From Micavibrio sp. (lineage in GTDB: Bacteria > Pseudomonadota > Alphaproteobacteria > Micavibrionales > Micavibrionaceae), in assembly GCA_021604545.1 (NCBI GenBank), contig BQJE01000005.1, positions 1 through 64,000 on the forward strand: 64,000 nt of DNA, written 5' to 3'. A model generated the notes under the pieces. That model was not told where the DNA came from. It ran no database searches and saw nothing but the letters and a program-made list of their open reading frames with translations. The translations under genes were made by a program, and so were the position numbers. Positions 36,752 through 45,045 of the stretch are shown in pieces (position 1 is the stretch's first letter; the number at the start of each line of letters is the position of its first letter).

Positions 36752-37932
36752 AAATAGCGGGCGAAACGTATCTGGATGTAGTCGTCTTTTTCCAAAGGAA
36801 AAGATGACTCGCCCGGGTCAGCCCCGGTGAAAAAGCGGGCGCGAAACTCTATTTCATAGTTATCGCCGATGCGACGCTCAGCTTCTAGATTGTAGAACGT
36901 TTCAGACGCATCGGGGTCAATGGAAAACCCAGCCAGGACTGCTGTATCCTGGATATCGTTCAGGGCTAGCCGTACGCCAGCAAAGACATCATTATCGAAG
37001 CCTGATGGGGCAGCATCTGCATGGCGGCCGTCATAATGATATTCCGTCAGAGCGCCAATATCGGCGGCACTGTCAAAAACCTGATAGAAAGTATATTCAA
37101 ATCCACCAGTGGCTGCTGCGAATGTCTCGCCCTGTCCCTCGCGCACAATGCCTTCGAACTTCCATAGCCATGCATCTTTGGTGTATTGGATGTCGGTGCC
37201 GGTCTGGTTGATGATGTCGTAATGGGGCTCTAATTTTGTGCCAGGGCCATTGAGGACAAGGCGGGGTTCGCGCACCGTGCCGTAAAAATGCGACAGTCCT
37301 ACATCCCAGTCACCGAAATAATGGGAATAGCGTGCGGCAAAATCAACATGCTTTTCATCCTGGCTGGATTCATAGCGGGCATTGTCGGTATCTATAACCA
37401 GAGGCCCTCGGAAGCGACCGTCAGAGCCCGGGAAGGTTCGCTCGCGAAAGCCAGGCAGAGCGTAGAAATCAAGCTGGCCCCAGTCATTATATTTGGTAAC
37501 GGAGAGCATAGGTTGACCAAGTTTGTCTTCGCCGTCCAGGTCCTCCACAGCATCGGTCTGGTTGATGATGTCAACGAGGTGGCGGGATTCAGTCACGCCC
37601 CAAAAGATTTTGTTGAGCCCGGCTAGAAATTCCCAGTCATCGGCTGCATAGAGCCAGTAAGCCTCGCGGATATCAAAATGTGAGCGCTCATGATCGCGGC
37701 TATCAAGCCGGTAAAAAGGAATGAAGCTGAATTGATGAGAGTCTTTTTTATACCGGAATTCAGGATTTAAAATGAGCGAGGCTTCCGGATTGCTTTCTTG
37801 CCCGGGTTGTTTTGCGCTTTGTGTGAAGACTCTGGTTTCTGCTCCAACAAATCCAGAAATATCTATCTCCCCGGCCATGGCTGACGCGGGGAGTAAGAAG
37901 AGGAGTAATGCTATAAGAGGTCTAGCGAGCAC
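36748..37932 (-). CDS. Outer-membrane beta-barrel protein of an RND export operon
   Basis: 394 residues from a GTG start at 37932. Signal peptide to about residue 20 (SAMA-GEI). The rest is alternating hydrophobic/polar strands with many aromatic residues, and it ends in Phe, as outer-membrane barrels do. Motifs LNKIFWGVTESRHLVDIINQ resemble the DUF1302-like porins that accompany MMPL exporters. Its start overlaps the LolA-like gene's stop by 11 bases. Substrate unknown. Confidence 0.75.
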   Translation of the reverse strand: MLARPLIALLLFLLPASAMAGEIDISGFVGAETRVFTQSAKQPGQESNPEASLILNPEFRYKKDSHQFSFIPFYRLDSRDHERSHFDIREAYWLYAADDWEFLAGLNKIFWGVTESRHLVDIINQTDAVEDLDGEDKLGQPMLSVTKYNDWGQLDFYALPGFRERTFPGSDGRFRGPLVIDTDNARYESSQDEKHVDFAARYSHYFGDWDVGLSHFYGTVREPRLVLNGPGTKLEPHYDIINQTGTDIQYTKDAWLWKFEGIVREGQGETFAAATGGFEYTFYQVFDSAADIGALTEYHYDGRHADAAPSGFDNDVFAGVRLALNDIQDTAVLAGFSIDPDASETFYNLEAERRIGDNYEIEFRARFFTGADPGESSFPLEKDDYIQIRFARYF

Positions 37933-38722
37933 GCTTTAAAACGCCTTTTTCAAAGTCATTTTCGTCAAATCCATTTTTAAATTTATAATTGGAATAAATC
38001 AAATCCGTGCTTTTACCGGTCTGTTTGTTCTCCATGTGAAATGTGTGAGAGCGCCAGATGCCGCCGTCATATTCCTGGTAATCCTTGAGGCCCAGGACTT
38101 TTAGTAGATCACCGCGGCGGTCATAAAATTCAACTTTGCGAACCTGATGAACTTTTTGATCAATCCAGGACATTTGTTTGCTATAGCCGGAATGCTCATA
38201 TTTTGGTGTGCGTTCAATGACGTCGCAATTCATGTCGCCACAGGGCTCTTCCTTGACGTATTTATAGGAGTACTTGCCAAGCTCCAGTGCCGTGAAATCT
38301 TCAAAGGCGAATTCACTGCCGACAAAAGGCCCGGATTTATTGACTGAAGATATGCGCTTAACACGTTTTAGTGCCGGTAAATACAGCCACTGATCGTCCG
38401 GATCAAGAATGTGAGCATGAGATAGTAGCGCGGTTCCGCTAATATCTGCCGGGCTGTCAAAAACAACGACGCTTTTGTCCCCGAGTTCTTCATCAGGAAT
38501 TTCCAGGGTTTTGGTTTTAAGCGTGCGGCTGGTTTCCTGACCATGAGCGTTGTGCAAGACCATTTTCATGTCAACGGTGCTGTCGCCAAAACCGCGATCT
38601 GAGCGATCAGAACGGGCAGCAATAGCAAAGCCCTTTTCCTCCGGCGTTTCGGCAAAAGCTGGAACTGCCAGCAGAACGGTGAGGGCTACGATACTAAGCA
38701 GCTTGGGAAATTGTCTTGTCAT
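37922..38722 (-). CDS. LolA-like outer-membrane lipoprotein-sorting protein
   Basis: 266 residues with a signal peptide (about 1-24, VPAFAE). The segment DDQWLYLPALKRVKRISSVN and KSGPFVGSEFAFEDF are hallmarks of the PF17131 LolA-like family. Such proteins are thought to carry lipids or lipoproteins through the periplasm for RND exporters. AAGGAG precedes the ATG. It overlaps the upstream RND gene by 29 bases and the barrel gene by 11, so all three are one operon. Confidence 0.88.
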   Translation of the reverse strand: MTRQFPKLLSIVALTVLLAVPAFAETPEEKGFAIAARSDRSDRGFGDSTVDMKMVLHNAHGQETSRTLKTKTLEIPDEELGDKSVVVFDSPADISGTALLSHAHILDPDDQWLYLPALKRVKRISSVNKSGPFVGSEFAFEDFTALELGKYSYKYVKEEPCGDMNCDVIERTPKYEHSGYSKQMSWIDQKVHQVRKVEFYDRRGDLLKVLGLKDYQEYDGGIWRSHTFHMENKQTGKSTDLIYSNYKFKNGFDENDFEKGVLKRAR

Positions 38723-41063
38723 CTTTTTGTGCTCCTTTTTCTTGTGTTTTCTGCTTTGTTTTATTATGGCCGATCAAAAGCAAGGCCGGAAGCAGAGTAA
38801 AGTCCATAATCAGCGCGATGACCATCGTGACGGCTGTCATCATGCCGAGCTGTTCATTGATCTGGAACGTCGATAGCGACATAACCAGAAATCCGAAGGT
38901 TAGGATAATTGTTGTGATAACCAGCGCCAGACCAACAGTTTCAAAAGCATATGTGACGGCCTCGGCCTTATCCATTCCTTTTTCCCTGCGCGCTCGTAAA
39001 TATTTGGACAGAAAATGCACGCTGTCATCCACGACAATACCGAGCGCTACGGCCGAGACTGTGGCTGAGGCCATGCCGATATTGCCTGAGATTAACCCCC
39101 AAACACCAAATGTCATCAGGATCGGCACAGCATTCGGGATCAGGCTGAGCGCGCCGATACCAACACTGCGCATCGCTAACATAATGATGAAAGCGATGGT
39201 TACAATTGCAATGGCGTTTCCTTGCAGCATCCCTTTAATGTTACGGAAGGACACATAAGCAAACATCGCAGTAGGGCCAGTCGCCGTGGCATGCATGGCG
39301 TCCGGTGTGTTTTGCTCCAGCCATGTTTTCGTGCGTATGATAAAGTCACGCATTTCTCTGGTGGTATAATTTCCGAGTGTAGCGCTAATTCTTGTGGCCG
39401 ATTTGTCGATATTCACACGATCGTTCAGATCCAGTCCGAACGGAAGTGACATCTCATAGAGGAGTAAATACTGCGCCGCCAACTCGCGCTCTTGCGGCAG
39501 ACGGTACCAGCTTTCATCATCACCATGCATATTTTTGTTCAGGCGTTTGATAATGTCGGTGTAGCTGTTGACGTGCTCAACTTCGGGCTGATTGCGTAAC
39601 CAGTCTGTAAATTTGGATAGGTTGGCAAGGTAAGCCGGGTTGCTGATGCCGCCGGATTCACCTGATTCTACGGAATATTCGATCAGGTAAACGCCGGTGA
39701 GTTCATCCATTCCGAATTCAGCATCAACCCGGAACTGAATGGAGCGGTCAAAATAATTGACCCATTGATCATTGATTTCAATGCGCGGGATCATGGCGAT
39801 CAGAACGATTGCAACGGCTATAGAGCCAATCAGAATAGGCTTTTGCTTTGCAATGACAAAGTCGGCATAGGCCGTAAGAAACTTTGTGATGCCGGATTTC
39901 TTGCTGCCGGGTTTAACTTTAATAGGAAGAAAGCTAACCACAGCAGGAAGAAAGGTCAGGGAATAAAACCACGCCGCGCCAATGCCGACGGCGGTCATAT
40001 TGCCCAGATGATGGAAGGGTGGCGTATCCAGCATGTTTAAAGTGAGGAACCCAATAATCGTTGTCAGACTTGTGATGCTGATAGCCATAAAGTTTATGCG
40101 GACGCTTTCTTTCAGGGCTGTAATCTTGTCCTGTCCCTCACGCATTCCGGCAATCATGGAAACTAGAATATGAACGGAATCTGCAATCGCCAGTGTCAGC
40201 ACAATAGTTGGCGCCATCATCGATATCGGGGTGAGCTGTATACCCATATAGCCACCAGCGCCCATTGCTGTGATGGCAGAGAAGGCGATGACAAAGAGCG
40301 TTGCTATGGTGGCTGAGAATGAGCGTAACGTGAAGATCATCACGATAATCAGGAAGAGATACATTAATGGTGTTAAGGTCTGCATATCTTTCATGCCAGC
40401 TTCCATAAAGGCGTTATTCATCATGGAAATTCCGGTGAGTGCAATATGGAGGTCGGGGTATTTCTCCTGCGCTGCTGCTACGATTGAGCGGGCTTTGGCA
40501 ACGGCTTCGGGTAATTCGGTGAGTTCTTTTTCGGGGTATTGGACGGTAACATTAATACCTGTGGTCTCTACATCGCGCGCTATCATATTGCCCAGGAGCT
40601 GCGGCTCAACAATCGCGACTTGTTGCTTGTGTGCCAGTTCTTGCTTCGAAAGAGAGGGGCCATCACGGATCAAATCATCCACGGTCAGGTCATCACCTTC
40701 GGCCCAGCTATATTGAAAATTGGTGACAGAATCCACACGGGTAGCAAAGGGAATTTGCCAGGCTTCTTCTGTAATATATTCAATGGCCCCCGCAACATCT
40801 CCTGAAAAAAGGTCTTTGGTTTTGGGTTGCACGACGAACATGATGTTGTCGTTTTTGGTGTAGATATTTTGAAATTCTTCGAAGGCGACAAGATCCGGGT
40901 TTTCGTCACTGAAAAATATGCGGTAATTATTGGCGAATTCCAGTCTCGGCATCCCTGATCCGGCTGCAAAAGCAATCATCAAGGTTAGTAAAATAAATGC
41001 CCAACGGAAACGAATAACCGCTCCGGCATAGCTAAGTGCAAAAGCTTCTATCTTTGATCCCAT
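38694..41063 (-). CDS. RND/MMPL-family exporter
   Basis: 789 residues with about 12 membrane helices in two halves and two large periplasmic loops. The conserved mid-membrane segments TLAIADSVHILVSMIAGMREG and GIVVDDSVHFLSKYLRA mark the predicted RND superfamily exporters (MMPL, HpnN-like). Probable substrates are lipids or hydrophobic compounds. A GGAG site lies seven bases before the ATG. It is the first gene of a three-gene operon and has a palindromic operator at 41101-41116 upstream. Confidence 0.92.
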   Translation of the reverse strand: MGSKIEAFALSYAGAVIRFRWAFILLTLMIAFAAGSGMPRLEFANNYRIFFSDENPDLVAFEEFQNIYTKNDNIMFVVQPKTKDLFSGDVAGAIEYITEEAWQIPFATRVDSVTNFQYSWAEGDDLTVDDLIRDGPSLSKQELAHKQQVAIVEPQLLGNMIARDVETTGINVTVQYPEKELTELPEAVAKARSIVAAAQEKYPDLHIALTGISMMNNAFMEAGMKDMQTLTPLMYLFLIIVMIFTLRSFSATIATLFVIAFSAITAMGAGGYMGIQLTPISMMAPTIVLTLAIADSVHILVSMIAGMREGQDKITALKESVRINFMAISITSLTTIIGFLTLNMLDTPPFHHLGNMTAVGIGAAWFYSLTFLPAVVSFLPIKVKPGSKKSGITKFLTAYADFVIAKQKPILIGSIAVAIVLIAMIPRIEINDQWVNYFDRSIQFRVDAEFGMDELTGVYLIEYSVESGESGGISNPAYLANLSKFTDWLRNQPEVEHVNSYTDIIKRLNKNMHGDDESWYRLPQERELAAQYLLLYEMSLPFGLDLNDRVNIDKSATRISATLGNYTTREMRDFIIRTKTWLEQNTPDAMHATATGPTAMFAYVSFRNIKGMLQGNAIAIVTIAFIIMLAMRSVGIGALSLIPNAVPILMTFGVWGLISGNIGMASATVSAVALGIVVDDSVHFLSKYLRARREKGMDKAEAVTYAFETVGLALVITTIILTFGFLVMSLSTFQINEQLGMMTAVTMVIALIMDFTLLPALLLIGHNKTKQKTQEKGAQKDDKTISQAA

Positions 41064-41100
41064 GGGTGGCTCCGGAGTTGAAAGGTTTTCACATTACTTT

Positions 41101-41116
41101 TGTACTAAATAGTACA
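41101..41116. promoter_or_regulatory. TetR-type operator upstream of RND operon
   Basis: TGTACTAAATAGTACA is a 16-base palindrome with 6-bp arms. A similar site TGTACCATATAGTCCA lies at 41746-41761 in front of the TetR gene. The match suggests that the TetR protein controls both its own gene and the exporter operon. Confidence 0.65.
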
Positions 41117-41136
41117 GATCGTAGGGCTGTCAACCC

Positions 41137-41742
41137 CTAATCAATTTTGAAAGATTTCAAATATATTAGGGCGTGATCAATCCCGGAGTTAAACGGAGTC
41201 GTGCTACGTTCTACCTTTGATAAAAGGGCCGTGCCTTGTATCAGGCTCACACAAAATGTTGCAAGGCTATCAGGGTCGGTTTCTTTCCTGAGTTTTCTCT
41301 GTGCTTTTTGCGTGGCAAAAAAGACCTTCGGTTTTATCTTCATCGTTTCAAATATGAGTTGGATGTCCTGCCGGATCAATTCATCTTTCGGTGCCAGATT
41401 GGCCGCAATCGTACCGATGGGGCAACCACGCTGACACGAACATGATTCCTGCATTTCGCCCGGCGTCCGCAGCCAGCGTTCCAAATCACTCCAGCTTTCA
41501 ATGTCCGGGTTTATGGTTGTATCCGTTTTCAGGCGTTGGTGCATTTGTTGTAACAGGGAATGGACGATTCCTTCCTTGCTTTTGAAATAATGGTAAAACT
41601 GGCTTTTCCCTGTTCCTGAATGCTTCAGAATATCGTCAACACTGGTGGCCTGAATGCCCTTTTCATGGAAAAGGTCGAAAGCAGCGAAAAGTATCTTTTC
41701 GCGAGCGGGAGGGTTATTTTTTTGCGAAGGGCTTGCACTCAT
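41137..41742 (-). CDS. TetR-family repressor
   Basis: 201 residues from ATG 41742. The N-terminal HTH has REKILFAAFDLFHEKGIQATSVDDIL and TGKSQFYHYFKSKEG. The C-terminal ligand domain holds a Cys-rich SCSCQRGCPIG motif. The gene sits immediately upstream of the RND operon in the same direction, 73 bases away, and both have matching palindromes, so local regulation is likely. The inducer is unknown; a lipid or hydrophobic compound is a reasonable guess. Confidence 0.92.
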   Translation of the reverse strand: MSASPSQKNNPPAREKILFAAFDLFHEKGIQATSVDDILKHSGTGKSQFYHYFKSKEGIVHSLLQQMHQRLKTDTTINPDIESWSDLERWLRTPGEMQESCSCQRGCPIGTIAANLAPKDELIRQDIQLIFETMKIKPKVFFATQKAQRKLRKETDPDSLATFCVSLIQGTALLSKVERSTTPFNSGIDHALIYLKSFKID

Positions 41743-41745
41743 ATA

Positions 41746-41761
41746 TGTACCATATAGTCCA
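41746..41761. promoter_or_regulatory. TetR-type operator upstream of the TetR gene
   Basis: TGTACCATATAGTCCA, an imperfect copy of the palindrome at 41101-41116 (12 to 13 of 16 positions match). It starts four bases upstream of the repressor's ATG and would allow autoregulation. Confidence 0.55.
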
Positions 41762-41820
41762 CAGAACAGTTTTAGCAAGATTGTTTCCACGGAAAGAGAG
41801 GATTATAACAATGCCTTCTT

Positions 41821-41851
41821 TTGACTACATTGCTATTGGCTATGCTATAAT
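41821..41851 (+). promoter_or_regulatory. Promoter for the prepilin-like operon
   Basis: TTGACT at 41821-41826 and an extended -10, TGCTATAAT, at 41843-41851. The 19-base spacer is long, but the TG extension compensates. The ATG of the first prepilin-like gene lies 33 bases after the -10. Confidence 0.5.
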
Positions 41852-41883
41852 TAACGAATTGGGATTTGAGGTATTAAGAGCGA

Positions 41884-42927
41884 ATGAAACGGCAAGCGGG
41901 ATTTACCCTAGTTGAAATTGCGATCGTCATGGTTATTGTCGGGCTGCTGCTTGTGGCCGCGGCTTCGGTTTTCAATACTGTCGATAAAAAGACAAGAAGA
42001 AGCACCACCATTCAGCGTATGGAAGTGATTATGGATGCGATGTCGGCTTTTGCGCTACGTAATTACCGTATTCCCTGTCCCGCTGATCCCAGAAGAATAA
42101 CTGGTGGTGGCGAGCCTTTCGGTAGTGAAGGCGGAAGCAATGCAACTGGTACCTCCATTGGAGGTTGTGCAGGGGCCGGGCGTGCGGACGGCCTCGTGCC
42201 GTTTTTTACGTTGCAACTGGGTGAAGATGATGTGCGCGATGGTTGGGGGAATTATATTACTTATAAAGTGAACCCGGATTTTACCGAGGACCCCGAAGAG
42301 GAAGGTACGGATGTTCATGCATCGTGTCGTACCACAGAGTGGATTGAGGCCGGGCGCAATAAAAATGCAGAAAAGGCGCGTTTTTGTTGTAACGGCGAAA
42401 ATCGTGGCGCGGAGATCGTGATATGTCAGAATCCACTTGCCCTTAACGTTGGGACTTGTAACACGGCGGCGACAGGTAGGATTTCGCTGTTTGACCGCGA
42501 TGGCGCTAATGGCCTGTATGTAGACGGCCCTCGTGATCCCAGTCCTGGCGGCGTTGATATTCAGGTCAATTCAAGTGACGCCACTCCAGCGCCCTTTGGT
42601 ACAAACAATCCTTATTACCAGCCTAATATTTACGATCCCACACAGACCAATATTGAAACCATTGCTTATGCATTGATTAGCCACGGCCCGAATGAGGTCG
42701 GTGCTTTTGTGAATAGCGGGGTGCGGATTGGCGGTGTCGGTGTTGGTGGCGTCCCCACTATTGGCGGCACGCATGAAATACTGAACGCAAACAATACCCA
42801 GCTTGGCGTTTGGGCGCTGGAGCGAAATGATGCAAACAACGCTACTTACTTCGACGACATCGTTCGGTTTTCAACACAAGGTATGATTTTGGCGCGTTTG
42901 GGAAAGGATAGCTGTGCGGTACCGTAG
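41884..42927 (+). CDS. Prepilin-like protein 1
   Basis: 347 residues. A type IV prepilin N-terminus, MKRQAGFTLVEIAIVMVIVG, with cleavage after Gly6 and Glu at +5, then a hydrophobic helix to about 28. The downstream domain has the shared motifs YRIPCPADPR, DGWGNYITYKV, ALISHGPNEVGAF and a C-terminal DSCAVP, plus a cluster of extra Cys (FCCNGENRG). This architecture fits a pseudopilin-like surface subunit rather than a classical pilin. It starts a run of four paralogs. No assembly genes are adjacent. Confidence 0.82.
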   Translation: MKRQAGFTLVEIAIVMVIVGLLLVAAASVFNTVDKKTRRSTTIQRMEVIMDAMSAFALRNYRIPCPADPRRITGGGEPFGSEGGSNATGTSIGGCAGAGRADGLVPFFTLQLGEDDVRDGWGNYITYKVNPDFTEDPEEEGTDVHASCRTTEWIEAGRNKNAEKARFCCNGENRGAEIVICQNPLALNVGTCNTAATGRISLFDRDGANGLYVDGPRDPSPGGVDIQVNSSDATPAPFGTNNPYYQPNIYDPTQTNIETIAYALISHGPNEVGAFVNSGVRIGGVGVGGVPTIGGTHEILNANNTQLGVWALERNDANNATYFDDIVRFSTQGMILARLGKDSCAVP

Positions 42928-43942
42928 GCAACATAGCAAAGAGCGAGAAGAGGGTTTCACGATTGTAGAGATTGCGATCGTTTCCGTTATTCTTGGATTG
43001 ATGTTTTCGGCTGGTTTGCTGATTATTACCAATATGCTGTCGCAAAAGTTCGAAACCGTGACGTTCAAACGGATGGAAGTGGTGGCGGATGCGATTTCAA
43101 TTTATGCGCAAAGACATATGCGCATTCCGTGTCCAGCGGACAATGCGGATGTGGTGAATACGGCAGGTTTTGGATTAGAGGTAAATTTTACCGTGGCAGC
43201 GGGTATAGGAGAATGTCTTACGACAGCAACAGATCGCGAGGGAATTGTTCCCTATGCAACGCTGGGCATTCCGCAGGATTATGCGCGTGATGCCTGGGGA
43301 AATTTCTTTACTTATAGGGTCTCGCCAGTGGCAACTGTTGATCCGACAACAGCTAATTTAGGCACGCGACAAATTGGACTTTGGTGTTTAACCGAGCCGG
43401 TATGGGAGGATAGTGCGGTGCCGGTACATAGGAATATTCCCAAAGCCCATTTTTGTTGTGGAGCTCGCACACCGGCCGGGCCAAACGGCGTAAGTTGGGA
43501 TCAGGATGTCGTGCTCATGGGACCGCATGGGGAGTTACCGGTACCATCGCGTCAGTCCGGGCCGCCTGCGCTGCCGGGGGGGGATAATAATGATTATAAA
43601 AACCAAAATGCTCCACCACCTACGCGTGCTGAATTGACTGACCGTTTTACGCCAATCTATCCGGCTTATGTGCTGGTCAGTCACGGGGCGAACAGAGCCG
43701 GGGCGTTTTTGGGTGGTGGCAATACTATTCCTGGGCCTTTTTTGAGTGCGGCAGAGGCGGAGAATGCTGATAGAGATATACAGTTTTCCGTCACAGATAA
43801 TCTTTCACCCGGCTTGCCGTCGGCCAGCGGCGGAACGGATTTGTTTGTTGACACGATTGATGATGTTGTGTTTTGGCAATCACAGGCGCAAGTGATGAGC
43901 CGGGTTGGGGAAACATCCTGCGCAAGGCCATGGAATCAATGA
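42914..43942 (+). CDS. Prepilin-like protein 2
   Basis: 342 residues from GTG 42914, with GGAAAGGATAG just upstream; it overlaps the first copy's stop by 14 bases. N-terminus EEGFTIVEIAIVSVILG has the prepilin peptidase site with Glu at +5. Shared motifs: HMRIPCPADNAD, DAWGNFFTYRVSPV, YVLVSHGANRAGAF and a C-terminal GETSCARPWNQ. Also HFCCGARTP. Similar enough to copy 1 to be a duplication. Confidence 0.82.
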   Translation: MRYRRQHSKEREEGFTIVEIAIVSVILGLMFSAGLLIITNMLSQKFETVTFKRMEVVADAISIYAQRHMRIPCPADNADVVNTAGFGLEVNFTVAAGIGECLTTATDREGIVPYATLGIPQDYARDAWGNFFTYRVSPVATVDPTTANLGTRQIGLWCLTEPVWEDSAVPVHRNIPKAHFCCGARTPAGPNGVSWDQDVVLMGPHGELPVPSRQSGPPALPGGDNNDYKNQNAPPPTRAELTDRFTPIYPAYVLVSHGANRAGAFLGGGNTIPGPFLSAAEAENADRDIQFSVTDNLSPGLPSASGGTDLFVDTIDDVVFWQSQAQVMSRVGETSCARPWNQ

Positions 43943-44892
43943 TGAGAAAGAGTAACAGAAAAAATAATGAGGCCGGCTTTACACTGATTGATGCAGCGAT
44001 CGGGATTTTGTTAATTGGCATTATCCTCGCCGCGTTCCTAAGGTTTGAGAAATTTTTTGCCGAACGTGAAAGCTTCATCGAAACCGATACCAAAATAGCG
44101 ACGATTACAGATGCGCTTTCGACCTTTGCACAAATGCGTTGGCGGCTGCCCTGTCCGGCCAATCCAGATAAAAATCCTAATATCGCCTTAGGAACTGAAA
44201 GGCCTACTTGTACTGTAGCGGCGCAAACGCATGGTATTATTCCTTACCGAACGTTGGGGTTGCCTGAGCAGTTCGCCAAAGACAATTACGGCAATTTTTT
44301 TACTTATATTGTCAGCCCGGTTTATACGCGGCAGAATACGTTGCTGAATGCGGCTGGTGATAAAGTACACCGACGGCTGGCACATAATATTGTTGATAAT
44401 GCTGCCAACCCCGATGTCGTCGGTTTTTTACCCAAGGCACAATTTTGTGGTGGTCTTGATAATTTGGCGGAAACAACGGATATAGATGCAGAGCTAGAGG
44501 GTTCAGATATTTATGCTGAGGTGCGCGATGATACGCCTGCTAATTTTATAGACCAGCCATATAACTTTGACGGTTCACCTGATCCAAATTATTTTCGTCA
44601 AATGCCGGTGGGAACACGGATTGATACCTTCGCCGTGGCAATTGTCAGCCATGGGCCCAATGGCACCGGTGCCTATATAGGAGGCGACACACCTGGCACA
44701 AATGCTCAAGTGCCGGGTTTTGGTGTTGGTGGGCCAGCTGAGGGGCAGACAGCGACAATTGATACATTGGTGGCTATGGAGCGTGAAATTCGCCGGGCAG
44801 GGGGTGCGAACGAATATGATGATTTTGTTACCGTCCTTACGCAGGATCAGGTGATGGCCGCGGCGGGTGGTGGTTCCTGCGAGCACCCTTAA
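43939..44892 (+). CDS. Prepilin-like protein 3
   Basis: 317 residues from ATG 43939, which overlaps the preceding stop in ATGA; other in-frame ATGs are near (43930, 43942). The prepilin site is EAGFTLIDAAIGILLIG with Asp rather than Glu at +5, a noted variation. Motifs: WRLPCPANPDKNPNIALGTE, DNYGNFFTYIVSPVYTR, AVAIVSHGPNGTGAY, C-terminal GGGSCEHP. The stop is followed by a palindromic 153-base gap before copy 4. Confidence 0.8.
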   Translation: MMRKSNRKNNEAGFTLIDAAIGILLIGIILAAFLRFEKFFAERESFIETDTKIATITDALSTFAQMRWRLPCPANPDKNPNIALGTERPTCTVAAQTHGIIPYRTLGLPEQFAKDNYGNFFTYIVSPVYTRQNTLLNAAGDKVHRRLAHNIVDNAANPDVVGFLPKAQFCGGLDNLAETTDIDAELEGSDIYAEVRDDTPANFIDQPYNFDGSPDPNYFRQMPVGTRIDTFAVAIVSHGPNGTGAYIGGDTPGTNAQVPGFGVGGPAEGQTATIDTLVAMEREIRRAGGANEYDDFVTVLTQDQVMAAAGGGSCEHP

Positions 44893-44902
44893 TCACTAAA
44901 AT

Positions 44903-44922
44903 TTACATAAAATTTTATGTAA
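44903..44922. promoter_or_regulatory. Perfect 20-base palindrome upstream of prepilin-like gene 4
   Basis: TTACATAAAA followed by its exact reverse complement. It is AT-only except for one C and one G, lies 11 bases after the copy-3 stop, and has no T tract. A TATAAT at 44952-44957 follows. It may be an operator or a weak transcription terminator for copies 1-3. Confidence 0.5.
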
Positions 44923-45045
44923 TATTTATTAAAAATCAATCCCTTTTTCGATATAATGGTACGAGGCGTAAGTGTATTGGCACGCGTATTTTGATTAAAT
45001 GTTTGTTTTAAGTATAAAAAATATAGATCGATAGGGTTTTGAACG

